Below, in pieces: positions 48,777 to 57,035 of a DNA stretch of 64,000 nt. The notes beneath the pieces are model-generated. The model saw only the letters and a program-made list of their open reading frames with translations, did not search any database and was not told the DNA's origin. The stretch comes from Microbispora sp. NBC_01189. Lineage in GTDB: Bacteria; Actinomycetota; Actinomycetes; Streptosporangiales; Streptosporangiaceae. The DNA is taken from positions 2,235,501-2,299,500 of the forward strand of contig NZ_CP108581.1 of NCBI RefSeq assembly GCF_036010665.1, written 5' to 3'. The first letter of the stretch is position 1; each line of letters starts with the position of its first letter. The translations under genes and the position numbers were made by a program.

Positions 48777-49992
48777 GCGTGGATTCTTCCCCGCGCGCCA
48801 CGCGGGCCGCGACCATGCGGGTGACCAGCACGGCCAGGCAGACCCCGCACATGCTCAGCGCGCCCGCGGCGGCGACCGCGAGGCGGGGACCGGTCACCTC
48901 GGCGAGCCAGCCCACCAGGGGCGCTCCGATCGGGGCTCCCCCGGTGAAGACCAGCACGTAGATGCCCATCACCCGGCCGCGCATCTCGGGCGACGCGCCG
49001 AGCTGCACGATCGTGTTCGCGGTCGTGTTCACGGTGATCATCGCCATTCCCGCCGGGACCAGCAGCAGCAGGAAGGCCGGATAGCCGGGGGCAAGGCCGG
49101 AGACGATCTGGAACAGCCCGAAGCACAGCGCGCCGGCGATCAGGAACCGGCGGCTCGGCTTGACCCGCCGGGCGGCCAGCAGCGCGCCGCCGAACGCCCC
49201 GACGGCGAAGGCGCTGGACGCGATGCCGAACGAGGACGCCCCCGCGCCGAACACCTGCTTGGCCATCAGCGCGATGCTCGTCGAGAAGCTCTGCGCGAAG
49301 ATCGCCATGAACGCCACGATCAGCAGCGGCAGCAACAGGTCGGGCCGGCCGCCGACGTAACGCAGGCCCTCCCGCAGCTGTCCCCTGCCCCGCGGCACCG
49401 GCTCCGGCGAGCGCAGCTCGGAGGACCGCATCAGCGCGAGCCCGGTGATCACGGCGGCGAACGACACGGCGTTCAGCACGAAGATCGGGCCGGTGCCCAT
49501 CCAGTAGATCAGCAGCCCGGCCAGGGCCGGGCCGACGACCCGCGCGAGGTTGAAGGTCGAGCTGTTCAGCGCGATCGCGTTGGGCAGGTCGCGCCTGCCC
49601 ACCATCTCGACCACGAACGACTGCCGCGTCGGCACCTCGACACAGGACACCAGGCCGAGCGTGAACGCCATGACGTACACGTGCCAGACCTGGGCCGTCC
49701 CGGTGAGGACCAGCGCGCCCATGGTGAGCGCGAGCAGGCCCATGAGCGTCTGGGCGATCATGAGCACCCTGCGCTTGGGATAACGGTCGGCGATCACGCC
49801 GCCGAACATCCCGAACAGCATCGTGGGCAGGAACTGCAGCGCGACGGTCACGCCGAGGGCCGAGCCGCTGCCCCGGGCGAGGTCGAGGACGAGCCAGTCC
49901 TGGGCGGTGCGCTGCATCCAGGTGCCGACGTTGGAGACGACCCCACCGGCGGCGAACAGCCGGTAGTTGTGGTTCCGCAGCGAGCGGAACAT
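48739..49992 (-). CDS. MFS transporter (EntS/MFS_3-like)
   Basis: A 417-residue transporter with 12 predicted transmembrane helices. The opening FRSLRNHNYRLFAAGGVVSN and GTWMQRTAQDWLVL and the loop ADRYPKRRVL are typical of the MFS_3 group, which includes enterobactin exporters and drug efflux pumps. The start is ATG 49992 (TAGGCGG upstream), six bases after the MarR stop. MarR is the likely repressor; the substrate is unknown. Confidence 0.92.
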   Translation of the reverse strand: MFRSLRNHNYRLFAAGGVVSNVGTWMQRTAQDWLVLDLARGSGSALGVTVALQFLPTMLFGMFGGVIADRYPKRRVLMIAQTLMGLLALTMGALVLTGTAQVWHVYVMAFTLGLVSCVEVPTRQSFVVEMVGRRDLPNAIALNSSTFNLARVVGPALAGLLIYWMGTGPIFVLNAVSFAAVITGLALMRSSELRSPEPVPRGRGQLREGLRYVGGRPDLLLPLLIVAFMAIFAQSFSTSIALMAKQVFGAGASSFGIASSAFAVGAFGGALLAARRVKPSRRFLIAGALCFGLFQIVSGLAPGYPAFLLLLVPAGMAMITVNTTANTIVQLGASPEMRGRVMGIYVLVFTGGAPIGAPLVGWLAEVTGPRLAVAAAGALSMCGVCLAVLVTRMVAARVARGEESTREQIVRGAAAAA

Positions 49993-49997
49993 GCCGC

Positions 49998-50441
49998 CTA
50001 CATCGTCGACAGCTTCTCCAGGATCGGCGCCGCCGCCCGCAGTGCGGCCCTCTCCTCCGGCGTCAGGTCCCCGAGCCGCTGCGCCAGCCAGGCTTCCTTC
50101 GTCCGGCGCTCCTCCTTGAGCAGCGCCGCCCCCTGCGGCGTCACGCTGACCGTCACCTGCCGGCGGTCGGTCGGATGCGGGGAGCGTTCCAGCAGGCCCC
50201 GGGCCTCCAGCTTGGCGATTACGCGGGTCATCGAAGGCGGCTGCACCTTCTCGTGCTCCGCGAGCTCGCCGGGGGTCATCGAGGTGTGGCGCTCGACGGC
50301 GACGAGCGTCGCGAGCTGAGTGGGCGTCAGTGAGTGGTGCGCGGCCTGCTTGCGCATCCTCCGCGTCAGCCGCGCGAGGGACACGCGCAGGGCGGACGCG
50401 AGAGCGGCGTCGCTCCGCAAGTTCTGGGTGGTCGTTAGCAT
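49998..50441 (-). CDS. MarR family transcriptional regulator
   Basis: A 147-residue regulator with a winged helix (LTPTQLATLVAVERH, MTPGELAEHEKVQPPSMTRVI, in part) and the DRR wing motif HPTDRRQVTVSVT. It is the first gene of an operon with an MFS transporter, a frequent drug-efflux pairing. An inverted repeat spans its start codon, pointing to autorepression. Confidence 0.92.
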   Translation of the reverse strand: MLTTTQNLRSDAALASALRVSLARLTRRMRKQAAHHSLTPTQLATLVAVERHTSMTPGELAEHEKVQPPSMTRVIAKLEARGLLERSPHPTDRRQVTVSVTPQGAALLKEERRTKEAWLAQRLGDLTPEERAALRAAAPILEKLSTM

Positions 50442-50461
50442 GAGTCATTACCTTTGCTAAC
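50434..50461. promoter_or_regulatory. Inverted repeat over the MarR start (candidate operator)
   Basis: GTTAGCA (50434-50440) and TGCTAAC (50455-50461) form perfect 7-bp arms around 14 bases. A TATAGT -10 on the gene strand lies just upstream of the outer arm. The bases from 50462 to 50592 hold nothing else recognisable. Confidence 0.55.
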
Positions 50462-50592
50462 TATATCCCGCATGTCGCCATTCCTCCAAACGGTCCCCAT
50501 CTGGGGTGATTCACGTGGACCGACCGTACCGGCACCGGACCGGTGTTGATCACGGACCTGCCCGTGGAGGACGCAGTCTGTCAGCTCACGGA

Positions 50593-50625
50593 GAGGCCCG
50601 GCCCCCGCGCCGGGAACCGGGCCTC
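50593..50625 (-). terminator. Hairpin terminator after the VOC gene
   Basis: GAGGCCCGG (50593-50601) pairs perfectly with CCGGGCCTC (50617-50625), 20 bp downstream of the VOC stop codon. Confidence 0.6.
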
Positions 50626-50645
50626 CGCGAGCCGTGCCGGCGTCG

Positions 50646-51071
50646 TCAGGCGAAGTCCTCCGGGGTGAACCGCCTCGGCTCCACGAGGACGAGCCAGTTG
50701 CCCTGGTTGTCACGCATCACGGCCTCGATCCCGTACGGCCGCTCCGCCGGCTCCTGCAGGAACGTCACCCCCTTCGCGGTGAGCTCCTCGTACGTCTTCC
50801 GGCAGTCGTCCACGGCGAGCCCCAGCCCGCCTGCCTGCCCCTTGTCGAGTTGCCTGCGGTGGAAGTCGGCGCCCTCCTCGTCCAGCGGAGGCCCCGGCTT
50901 CATGAGCGTGATCTCCAGCTCGGGATGAGCGGGAAGGCCGACGGTCAGCCAGCGATATCCGTCCAGCGTGACGTCGGTCTTCGTGACGAAACCGAGGACG
51001 TCCACGTAGAAGTCGCGGGCCTCGTCCTGGTCCCTGCAGTAGACGGTGACGAGAGAGACGTTCGTAATCAT
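50646..51071 (-). CDS. VOC family (glyoxalase/bleomycin resistance-like) protein
   Basis: A 141-residue protein of one VOC fold formed by two beta-alpha-beta-beta-beta units. It starts ITNVSLVTVYCRDQDEARDFY and contains LGLAVDDCRKTYEELTAKG and the final DNQGNWLVLVEP. The metal and substrate are not predictable. The AraC-type regulator gene ends 10 bp upstream; such AraC-VOC pairs are common in actinomycetes. Confidence 0.88.
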   Translation of the reverse strand: MITNVSLVTVYCRDQDEARDFYVDVLGFVTKTDVTLDGYRWLTVGLPAHPELEITLMKPGPPLDEEGADFHRRQLDKGQAGGLGLAVDDCRKTYEELTAKGVTFLQEPAERPYGIEAVMRDNQGNWLVLVEPRRFTPEDFA

Positions 51072-51081
51072 GCGGAAGACG

Positions 51082-51534
51082 CTACTGCTGCCCCGCTGAC
51101 CTGGGCTTCTCCAAAATTGCAGAGTCGGAGACGCGGTGCGCTCCGAGGTCCAGCACGCCGGACATGAACAGATAGCAGCCGGGGACGCGGGGGCCGCCGC
51201 GTGCCGCCCACCTGTCGCGGTACTCGCTCGGGCTCTCCCCCACCAGCCGCCGGAACTTGGCCGAGAACGACCCGAGACTGGTGAACCCGACCGCCATGCA
51301 GATCTCGGTGACCGTCAGGTTGGCCCCGCGCAGCAGTTCCTGCGCGCGCTCCAGCCTGCGCCGGGTGAGGTAGCGCATCGGCGTCTCGCCGTACGCCGCC
51401 TCGAAACAGCGGACGAAGTAGAACTTGGAGATCCCGGCGACCGCGGCGAGCCCGTCGAGATCGAGATCGCTCCGGTAGTCGCGGTCGATGCGGTCACGGG
51501 CCAGGCGCAGCCGAGGCACCAGGTCCGCCGGCAC
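51082..51534 (-). CDS. AraC-type transcriptional regulator (DNA-binding domain only)
   Basis: A 150-residue protein whose first 105 residues are a complete two-helix-turn-helix AraC domain (LAAVAGISKFYFVRCFEAAYG and VTEICMAVGFTSLGSFSAKF, in part). A short tail ends LEKPRSAGQQ. GTG 51534 is chosen because AGGAGG lies eight bases upstream; GTG 51558 is the alternative. There is no ligand-binding domain. It is co-directional with the VOC gene. Confidence 0.88.
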   Translation of the reverse strand: MPADLVPRLRLARDRIDRDYRSDLDLDGLAAVAGISKFYFVRCFEAAYGETPMRYLTRRRLERAQELLRGANLTVTEICMAVGFTSLGSFSAKFRRLVGESPSEYRDRWAARGGPRVPGCYLFMSGVLDLGAHRVSDSAILEKPRSAGQQ

Positions 51535-51594
51535 CGCCCCGCCTCCTCTGAGCGCCACGTCACGACACTACCGCTCCCAGCGTCTTGCACCGCC

Positions 51595-51635
51595 CTTTCT
51601 AACGACGTTAGATTGAGCCTAACGATGTTAGAAAG
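51595..51635. promoter_or_regulatory. Double TetR-type operator
   Basis: CTAACGACGTTAG (51599-51611) and CTAACGATGTTAG (51619-51631) are two 13-bp palindromes with centres 20 bp apart. Flanking CTTT and AAAG make the whole 41 bp an almost perfect larger palindrome. The TetR-type start is nine bases beyond, with AAAGGA as ribosome-binding site inside the region. Confidence 0.75.
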
Positions 51636-51643
51636 GACTGCTT

Positions 51644-52207
51644 GTGAGCCCGGCTGCCCGTATCGACACCGAATCGGTCCTGCGCGCCGCGCTGCAGGTG
51701 CTCGACGAGGAGGGCGTCGCGGCGCTCTCCATGCGCACGATCGCCGCCCGCCTCCAGGTCAGGGCGGCGTCGCTCTACTACCACGTGCCCAACAAGGCCG
51801 CGCTGCTCCAACTGGTCGCCGACAGGGTCGCCGAAGAGGTGATCGCGTCGGTCGTTCCGGGCCGCGGGTGGCGCGACCTGCTCACGGACGTCGCCCAGGG
51901 GCTGCGCCGGACATTGCGGGCCCACCCCGGCGCGGCCGCCGTCGTCGCCGTACGGCACGCGTCTCCGCAGGTGTTCGAGCGGGCCGTCCCGACGGTGCTG
52001 GCCGCCATGAACGCGGGCCTGCGAGTGGCCGACGAGGAGGCGCTGTATCTCGTGCAGTCCCTTTACATCCTCGTGACCGGCCACGCCCTCGCCGAGTTCG
52101 GCGACACCCCCGAGCCACCGGCCGCGCCCACCGCGTACTACGACGCCTGGTTCGACATCGCCATCTCGACCTTCCTCGCGGGCGTCGAGGCGCGCTACGG
52201 CGCCTGA
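51644..52207 (+). CDS. TetR/AcrR family regulator
   Basis: A 187-residue regulator with a TetR helix-turn-helix (LSMRTIAARLQVRAASLYYHVPNK, in part) and a TetR_C-type ligand domain (TLRAHPGAAAVVAVRH). GTG 51644 follows AAAGGA by six bases. Two operators directly upstream suggest strict autoregulation. The membrane protein gene 29 bp downstream is the probable target. Confidence 0.9.
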   Translation: MSPAARIDTESVLRAALQVLDEEGVAALSMRTIAARLQVRAASLYYHVPNKAALLQLVADRVAEEVIASVVPGRGWRDLLTDVAQGLRRTLRAHPGAAAVVAVRHASPQVFERAVPTVLAAMNAGLRVADEEALYLVQSLYILVTGHALAEFGDTPEPPAAPTAYYDAWFDIAISTFLAGVEARYGA

Positions 52208-52236
52208 ACCCCCCTGCAGTACGGAAAGGAAGCCCC

Positions 52237-52707
52237 ATGGTCTCCGTCGCGCTCGTCCTGCTTGTCCTGGCCGACGCCTACTTCGTTCTCACCACGCTCG
52301 TGGACCTGTTCCCGTTCAACAACGTGCGGGAGGCGAGGCGGTCGGAGCAGGTCGCCGAGGTGGCGATCAACGCACCGGTCATGGCGCTCCCGGCCGTGCT
52401 TCTCGCCTGGGCGGCCGGCGCCGGGCTGCCCGCCCTGGCGTACGCCGGCGGGGCGCTGGAACTGCTCGCCGTCCTCAACGGCCTCGCGCTGTGGTGGCTT
52501 CCCTACCTGGCCGCCGTGACGGTCCCGTGGGCGACGGCGGGCACCGGGGAGAGCTGGGCCGCGTTGCACGCCCGGACGTACGCCAAGACCCTCATCGTGC
52601 TGCCGCACCGCGGCGATCGCCCGCGCCCCAACCTGGAGCACATGATCCTCCACGCGCTCATGCTCGCGGCCGCGATCTGCACGTTCGCCGCCGCCCGTAC
52701 GCTCTGA
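52237..52707 (+). CDS. Four-helix membrane protein
   Basis: A 156-residue protein with hydrophobic segments near 3-22, 45-70, 72-95 and 135-153. GGAAAGGA precedes the ATG. It follows the TetR gene in one operon and ends at a strong terminator. No family is recognised; co-regulation with TetR hints at a transport or membrane-stress role. Confidence 0.75.
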   Translation: MVSVALVLLVLADAYFVLTTLVDLFPFNNVREARRSEQVAEVAINAPVMALPAVLLAWAAGAGLPALAYAGGALELLAVLNGLALWWLPYLAAVTVPWATAGTGESWAALHARTYAKTLIVLPHRGDRPRPNLEHMILHALMLAAAICTFAAARTL

Positions 52708-52715
52708 GACGCGAA

Positions 52716-52751
52716 AGAGGCCGCCGCGGCCGGACGGTCGCGGCGGCCTCT
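52716..52751. terminator. Bidirectional hairpin terminator
   Basis: GAGGCCGCCGCG (52717-52728) pairs perfectly with CGCGGCGGCCTC (52739-52750), plus an outer A-T pair. It lies between the convergent membrane protein and NCS2 permease genes. Confidence 0.8.
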
Positions 52752-52768
52752 CGGGACCGGATCGGCGG

Positions 52769-54238
52769 TCAGTTCAGGCCGAGCAGGTTCTTGAGGGGCT
52801 CCAGGGCGAAGTAGACGACGAACAACGCGCCGACCAGCCACAGCAGTGGGTGGAGCTCCTTCGCCTTACCGCGGAAGACCTTGATCACGATGTAGCTCAC
52901 GAAGCCCGCGCCGATTCCGGCGGTGATCGAGTAGGTGAACGGCATCAGCACGATGGTCAGGAACGCGGGGATCGCGGTCTCGAAGTCGCTGAAGTCGATC
53001 TCCTTGACCTGCGTCATCATCAGGAAGCCGACGACGACGAGAGCCGGGGTCGCCGCCTCGAACGGCACGATCTCCGTCAGCGGGGCGACGAACATGGCCA
53101 GCAGGAAGAGCACGCCGGTGACGATGCTCGCGAGGCCCGTACGCGCGCCCTCGCCGACGCCGGCCGCCGACTCGATGTAGGTGGTGTTGGACGACACGCT
53201 CGCCGCGCCGCCGGCCGCCGCGGCGAGCGAGTCGACCAGCAGGATCTCCCGGGTGCGCTCGACCGTCCCGTCCTCCTGGACCAGGTTCGCCTGCCGGCCC
53301 ACGCCGACGATGGTGCCCATGGTGTCGAAGAAGTCGGCGAGCATGAGCGTGAAGACGAACATCACGGCCGCCAGGCCGCCGATCTTGGCGAAGCCGCCGA
53401 ACAGGCTGAACTGACCGAGCAGCGACAGATCGGGCACTTCGATGAACTTGGCCGGCCAGGCGGGCACGTTGAGGGACCAGCCGTTTGGATTGACCGGCTG
53501 ACCCGGAGCCACCTGCGGCCCGATCTTGCCGATCGCCTCCACGATCATGGCCAGCGCGGTGGTGCCGATGATGCCGATCAGGATGGCGCCCTTGACCTTG
53601 CGGGCGACGAGGAAGGCCGTCATGAGCAGGCCGACGACGAACACCAGGGTCGGCCACCCGGTCAGCGAGCCGTTGCCCAGGGCGCCGAGCTTGACCGGGA
53701 CGGTGGTGCCGCCCGCGTCGGGCATCCGCCGGACGAACCCGGCGTCGACGAACCCGATAAGTGCGATGAACAAGCCGATGCCGACGCTGATCGCGGTCTT
53801 GAGCTGCGCCGGGATCGCGTGGAACACCGCCACTCTGAAGCCCGTCACCACGAGGATCGCGATTACGACGCCTTCGAGCACCACCAGGCCCATCGCGTCC
53901 TCCCACGACATCTGGCTTGCGATGCCGAAGGCGAGGAAGGCGTTCAGGCCGAGCCCGGCGGCCAGGGCGAACGGCACCCGGCCGAAGACGCCCATCAGGA
54001 TCGTGAGAATGCCCGCCGCGAACGCGGTGGCCGCGGCTACCAGCGGGATGTTGGGGTTGGAGCCGTCACCGAGGAACTGGCCCGTCTTGTCGGCGACCGT
54101 GCCGATGATGAGCGGGTTGAGCACCACGATGTAGGCCATCGTGAAGAACGTGGCGAAACCGCCGCGGACCTCCTGGCCGACAGTTGATCCACGGGCTGAG
54201 ATGGAGAAGTATCGATCGAGGAAATTTGGGGAATTCAT
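52769..54238 (-). CDS. NCS2 family purine permease (AzgA-like)
   Basis: A 489-residue permease with about 12-14 transmembrane segments. AzgA-type marks are RGGFATFFTMAYIVVLNP near residue 27, GLGLNAFLAFG near 95, FVFTLMLADFFDTMGTIVGV (in part DFFDTMGT) near 270 and SSNTTYIESAAGVGEGARTG (in part TTYIESAAG) near 320. It probably imports hypoxanthine, guanine or adenine with protons. ATG 54238 is chosen although its ribosome-binding site is weak. It is monocistronic. Confidence 0.92.
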   Translation of the reverse strand: MNSPNFLDRYFSISARGSTVGQEVRGGFATFFTMAYIVVLNPLIIGTVADKTGQFLGDGSNPNIPLVAAATAFAAGILTILMGVFGRVPFALAAGLGLNAFLAFGIASQMSWEDAMGLVVLEGVVIAILVVTGFRVAVFHAIPAQLKTAISVGIGLFIALIGFVDAGFVRRMPDAGGTTVPVKLGALGNGSLTGWPTLVFVVGLLMTAFLVARKVKGAILIGIIGTTALAMIVEAIGKIGPQVAPGQPVNPNGWSLNVPAWPAKFIEVPDLSLLGQFSLFGGFAKIGGLAAVMFVFTLMLADFFDTMGTIVGVGRQANLVQEDGTVERTREILLVDSLAAAAGGAASVSSNTTYIESAAGVGEGARTGLASIVTGVLFLLAMFVAPLTEIVPFEAATPALVVVGFLMMTQVKEIDFSDFETAIPAFLTIVLMPFTYSITAGIGAGFVSYIVIKVFRGKAKELHPLLWLVGALFVVYFALEPLKNLLGLN

Positions 54239-54374
54239 AGAGTTCGTTTTCACGCGCGCAGAGTCGCAGGCCCCTAGCATCGGCGGGAAGAGCCAGGGGA
54301 GCAGCGTTGTCCTTTTGTGACGGGTTTGTCATAAAAATACCGGGTCGCCGTCCTGCCCTTCTAAGCTGGCCCAC

Positions 54375-54635
54375 GTGAGCGAACGCCGCCCGGACCCGAC
54401 GCCCCTGGAAACCCGGGATACCCTGACGATCCTGACCGGAACGGTGTTGTGGGCGGCCGCCCTGGTCGTGGTGCTGCTGGTCGTGCGCCCGGCCGACACG
54501 CGGCTCGTCTGGACCTGCGTGGCCGGCGTCGGCCTCGGCGTGTTCGGTCTCCTGTACGTCCGCCGCCGCGACGCCCGCGTACGCGACACCACCCCCGCCT
54601 CCGGCCTGTCCGGATCGGAGTCGCACAGTCCCTGA
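54375..54635 (+). CDS. DUF2530 membrane protein
   Basis: An 86-residue protein with PDPTPLETRDT at the N-terminus and two hydrophobic segments (about 20-40 and 48-63) followed by YVRRRDARV, matching small DUF2530 proteins of actinomycetes. It starts with GTG and is divergent from the purine permease. No function is known. Confidence 0.82.
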   Translation: MSERRPDPTPLETRDTLTILTGTVLWAAALVVVLLVVRPADTRLVWTCVAGVGLGVFGLLYVRRRDARVRDTTPASGLSGSESHSP

Positions 54636-54687
54636 CCCGCGGCCCCGTACGAGTGCCCCGTACGGCGGCTCTGTACGGCGGCTCTGT

Positions 54688-55671
54688 TCAGGGAGCGTCG
54701 GTGAGGAGCATCGCGATGCCGTCGAGAAGGCGCTGCAGACCGAACTCGAACAGCTCATTGATGTCGAAGTCGTAACCGCTCGCGCTGAGGGCCTCGAACA
54801 TCGGCAGCCGGCGGCCGGCCATGATCGCCTTGAAGGCGGGCTCCTGGGCGTCCATCCACTCGTCGACGCTCATCCCGGTGAGCGCCTCGGCCTCCGCCTC
54901 CACCTCCAGATTGACCGCCGTGCCCCGGACGTGGTTGAACACGGTGATGTACGCGGTGAAGACCGTCCCCAGGTCGAGGCCGTGACCGTCGAGAGCGGTG
55001 AGCACCCACTCGGTGAAGGGCAGCGCGGCGGCGATCGGCTGGGGCCGCGTCACCGACATGGCCGGCGCGAGCCACGGATGCCGGCGGAACGTCGCCCACA
55101 GCAGGCGCGCGGCCAGTTCGACCCGGCCGCGCCAGTCTCGGGGCGGTTCGGCGGGGAACCGCATCCGGCCGAAGATCTCCTCCATCATCCGCAGCACCAG
55201 GGCGTCCTTGTCCGCGACATGGCGGTAGAGGGACATGGTCGCCACCCCGAGCTCGGCGGCCACCCGGCGCATGGAGACCGCCCCGAGTCCCTCCGCGTCG
55301 GCGACCGCGACGGCCGCCGCGGTGATCCGCGCCGAGGTGAGCGCGCCGTCCGGGGCACCCCGCCGCCGGGAACCGGCCGGCGCACCCGGCCGCCCGGCGG
55401 GTGACGACCGGCTCCCAGTGCCGGCGCCGGTGCCGACGCCTGCGCCGACGATTGTCTCGACGACCGTGCCGACGCCGGGCACGGCGCGGACAAGTCCCTC
55501 CCGGCGAAGCTCGGTGAGCACCTTCGTCGCGGTCGCCATCGCGACGCCCCATCGCCCGACGATCTCCCGCGTGGACGGCACCCGGTCGCCCGGCCTGAGC
55601 TCGCCCGCCTCGATCCGCCTCCGCAGTTCGGCGGCGATCTCCTGGTAGCGCCCCGCGCCCGATCCGTCCAC
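54688..55671 (-). CDS. Regulator with GntR and TetR DNA-binding domains
   Basis: A 327-residue protein. A GntR winged helix (YQEIAAELRRRIEAGELRPGDRVPST, in part RIEAGELRPGDRVPST) fills about 8-70. A Gly/Ser/Ala linker follows, then a TetR-type helix-turn-helix (VSMRRVAAELGVATMSLYRHVADKDAL, in part AAELGVATMSLYRHV) near 135 and a TetR C-terminal ligand domain. GTG 55671 has GGGAGG at a good distance. It is divergent from a flavin monooxygenase, its probable target. Whether both DNA-binding domains work is unknown. Confidence 0.88.
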   Translation of the reverse strand: MDGSGAGRYQEIAAELRRRIEAGELRPGDRVPSTREIVGRWGVAMATATKVLTELRREGLVRAVPGVGTVVETIVGAGVGTGAGTGSRSSPAGRPGAPAGSRRRGAPDGALTSARITAAAVAVADAEGLGAVSMRRVAAELGVATMSLYRHVADKDALVLRMMEEIFGRMRFPAEPPRDWRGRVELAARLLWATFRRHPWLAPAMSVTRPQPIAAALPFTEWVLTALDGHGLDLGTVFTAYITVFNHVRGTAVNLEVEAEAEALTGMSVDEWMDAQEPAFKAIMAGRRLPMFEALSASGYDFDINELFEFGLQRLLDGIAMLLTDAP

Positions 55672-55682
55672 GCCGACCTCCC

Positions 55683-55761
55683 GCACTAGTGCACCACTGT
55701 AGCCCAGCACGCTGCCACGACGGCCGGCCCAAGAGTCTCCGCAACCCTTGCGCACTAGTGC
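55683..55761. promoter_or_regulatory. Two GCACTAGTGC palindromes in the divergent promoter region
   Basis: Perfect 10-bp palindromes GCACTAGTGC lie at 55683-55692 and 55752-55761, 69 bp apart, in the gap between the double regulator and the monooxygenase. TATAAA at 55764-55769 follows the second directly, as expected of a -10 under repression. The spacing would allow looping by a two-headed regulator. Confidence 0.65.
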
Positions 55762-55825
55762 TCTATAAATATTTACCCAGCTTATCGCCTTGCGTGCACT
55801 ATGCGTACGCCGTACAGTCCGGTGT

Positions 55826-57031
55826 ATGCAGAACACCGACATCCTCGTCTCCGGCGGCGGCATCGCCGGGCCCGCACTGGCGTACTGGCTGGGCCGGGCG
55901 GGTTTCACCGTCACTGTCGTCGAGCGCGCGCCCGCGCCCCGCCCGGGCGGCCAGACCGTGGACCTGCGCGGCGCGGGCCGCACCGTGGCCGCCCGGATGG
56001 GCCTGCTCGACCGCGCGCGGGAGATCGCCGTCGAACAGCACGGCGTCGCCCTGGTCGACGGGAAGGGCCGCTTCACGGCCACCCTCCCGGTCGACGCCTT
56101 CGGCGGCGAGGGGATCGTCTCCGAGATCGAGATCCTCCGCGGCGACCTGGCCGATCTCCTCTACCAGGCGTCCCTCCCCGGCACCGAGTATCTGTTCGAC
56201 GACACCGTCACCGCCCTGGAGCAGGACGACGACGGGGTGACCGTCACCTTCGAGAAGTCCGCGCCGCGCCGGTTCGGGCTGGTCGTCGGCGCGGACGGGC
56301 CGCACTCGGCCGTACGCGCGCTGGCCTTCGGCCCGGAGGCGGACTTCGTCCGCCCGCTCAGCCTCTACACCTCGTGGTTCACCACCACGCTGCCGCTGGA
56401 CCTCGGCGGCTGGTACCAGATGTACAACGCCCCGGGCGGCCTTGTCGTCTCGGCGCGGCCGGGCCGGCTGCCCGGGGAGATCAAGGCAGGCCTGAGCTTC
56501 CGGTCGGGGCCGATCGCCTACGACCGGCGCGACGTCGCCGCGCAGAAGCGGATCATCGCCGACCGCTTCGCGGGCGCCGGATGGGAGACCCCGCGACTGC
56601 TGGCGGCGATGGCCGACGCGCCGGACTTCTTCTTCGACCCCCTGGGACAGGTGCGCCTCGACCGGTGGTCACGCGGCCGGGTGGCGCTGCTCGGCGACGC
56701 GGGCTACTGCGCCACGCCGCTGACCGGCCTCGGCACCAGCCTCGCCCTGGTCGGGGCGTACGTCCTGGCCGGCGAACTGGCCGCGGCCGGCGACCACCGG
56801 GTCGCGCTGCGCGGCTACGAACGGGTCATGCGGCCCTACGTGACGGAGGCGCAGAAACTGCCGCCCGGCGGCGCCGGCGGCTTCGCGCCCTCCACCGCGC
56901 TCGCGATCCGGCTACGGGCCGCCTCGATGCGGTCCATGACCCGCTGGCCCATGCGCGGCATCCTGGCCGCCCAGTTCGCCAAGGCCGGCAACATCACCCT
57001 CCCCGACTACCCCCTCCCCGCCATGCGGTGA
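55826..57031 (+). CDS. FAD-dependent monooxygenase (TetX-like)
   Basis: A 401-residue flavoprotein. The FAD loop is VSGGGIAGPALAYWLGRAG, the DG motif is VGADGPHSAVR near residue 155 and the GD motif is LLGDAGYCATPLTGLGTSLA near 290. The last resembles TetX and related enzymes that hydroxylate tetracyclines and other polycyclics. A resistance or detoxification role is possible but unproven. It is divergent from the GntR-TetR regulator. Confidence 0.9.
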   Translation: MQNTDILVSGGGIAGPALAYWLGRAGFTVTVVERAPAPRPGGQTVDLRGAGRTVAARMGLLDRAREIAVEQHGVALVDGKGRFTATLPVDAFGGEGIVSEIEILRGDLADLLYQASLPGTEYLFDDTVTALEQDDDGVTVTFEKSAPRRFGLVVGADGPHSAVRALAFGPEADFVRPLSLYTSWFTTTLPLDLGGWYQMYNAPGGLVVSARPGRLPGEIKAGLSFRSGPIAYDRRDVAAQKRIIADRFAGAGWETPRLLAAMADAPDFFFDPLGQVRLDRWSRGRVALLGDAGYCATPLTGLGTSLALVGAYVLAGELAAAGDHRVALRGYERVMRPYVTEAQKLPPGGAGGFAPSTALAIRLRAASMRSMTRWPMRGILAAQFAKAGNITLPDYPLPAMR

Positions 57032-57035
57032 GGGG

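Noticed and set aside
50435-50713. Minus-strand frame between the MarR and VOC genes
   Set aside because: It runs through the VOC terminator hairpin and the MarR promoter and lacks codon bias.
54238-54374. Purine riboswitch before the NCS2 permease
   Set aside because: No conserved purine-aptamer core or three-way junction is visible in the short leader.
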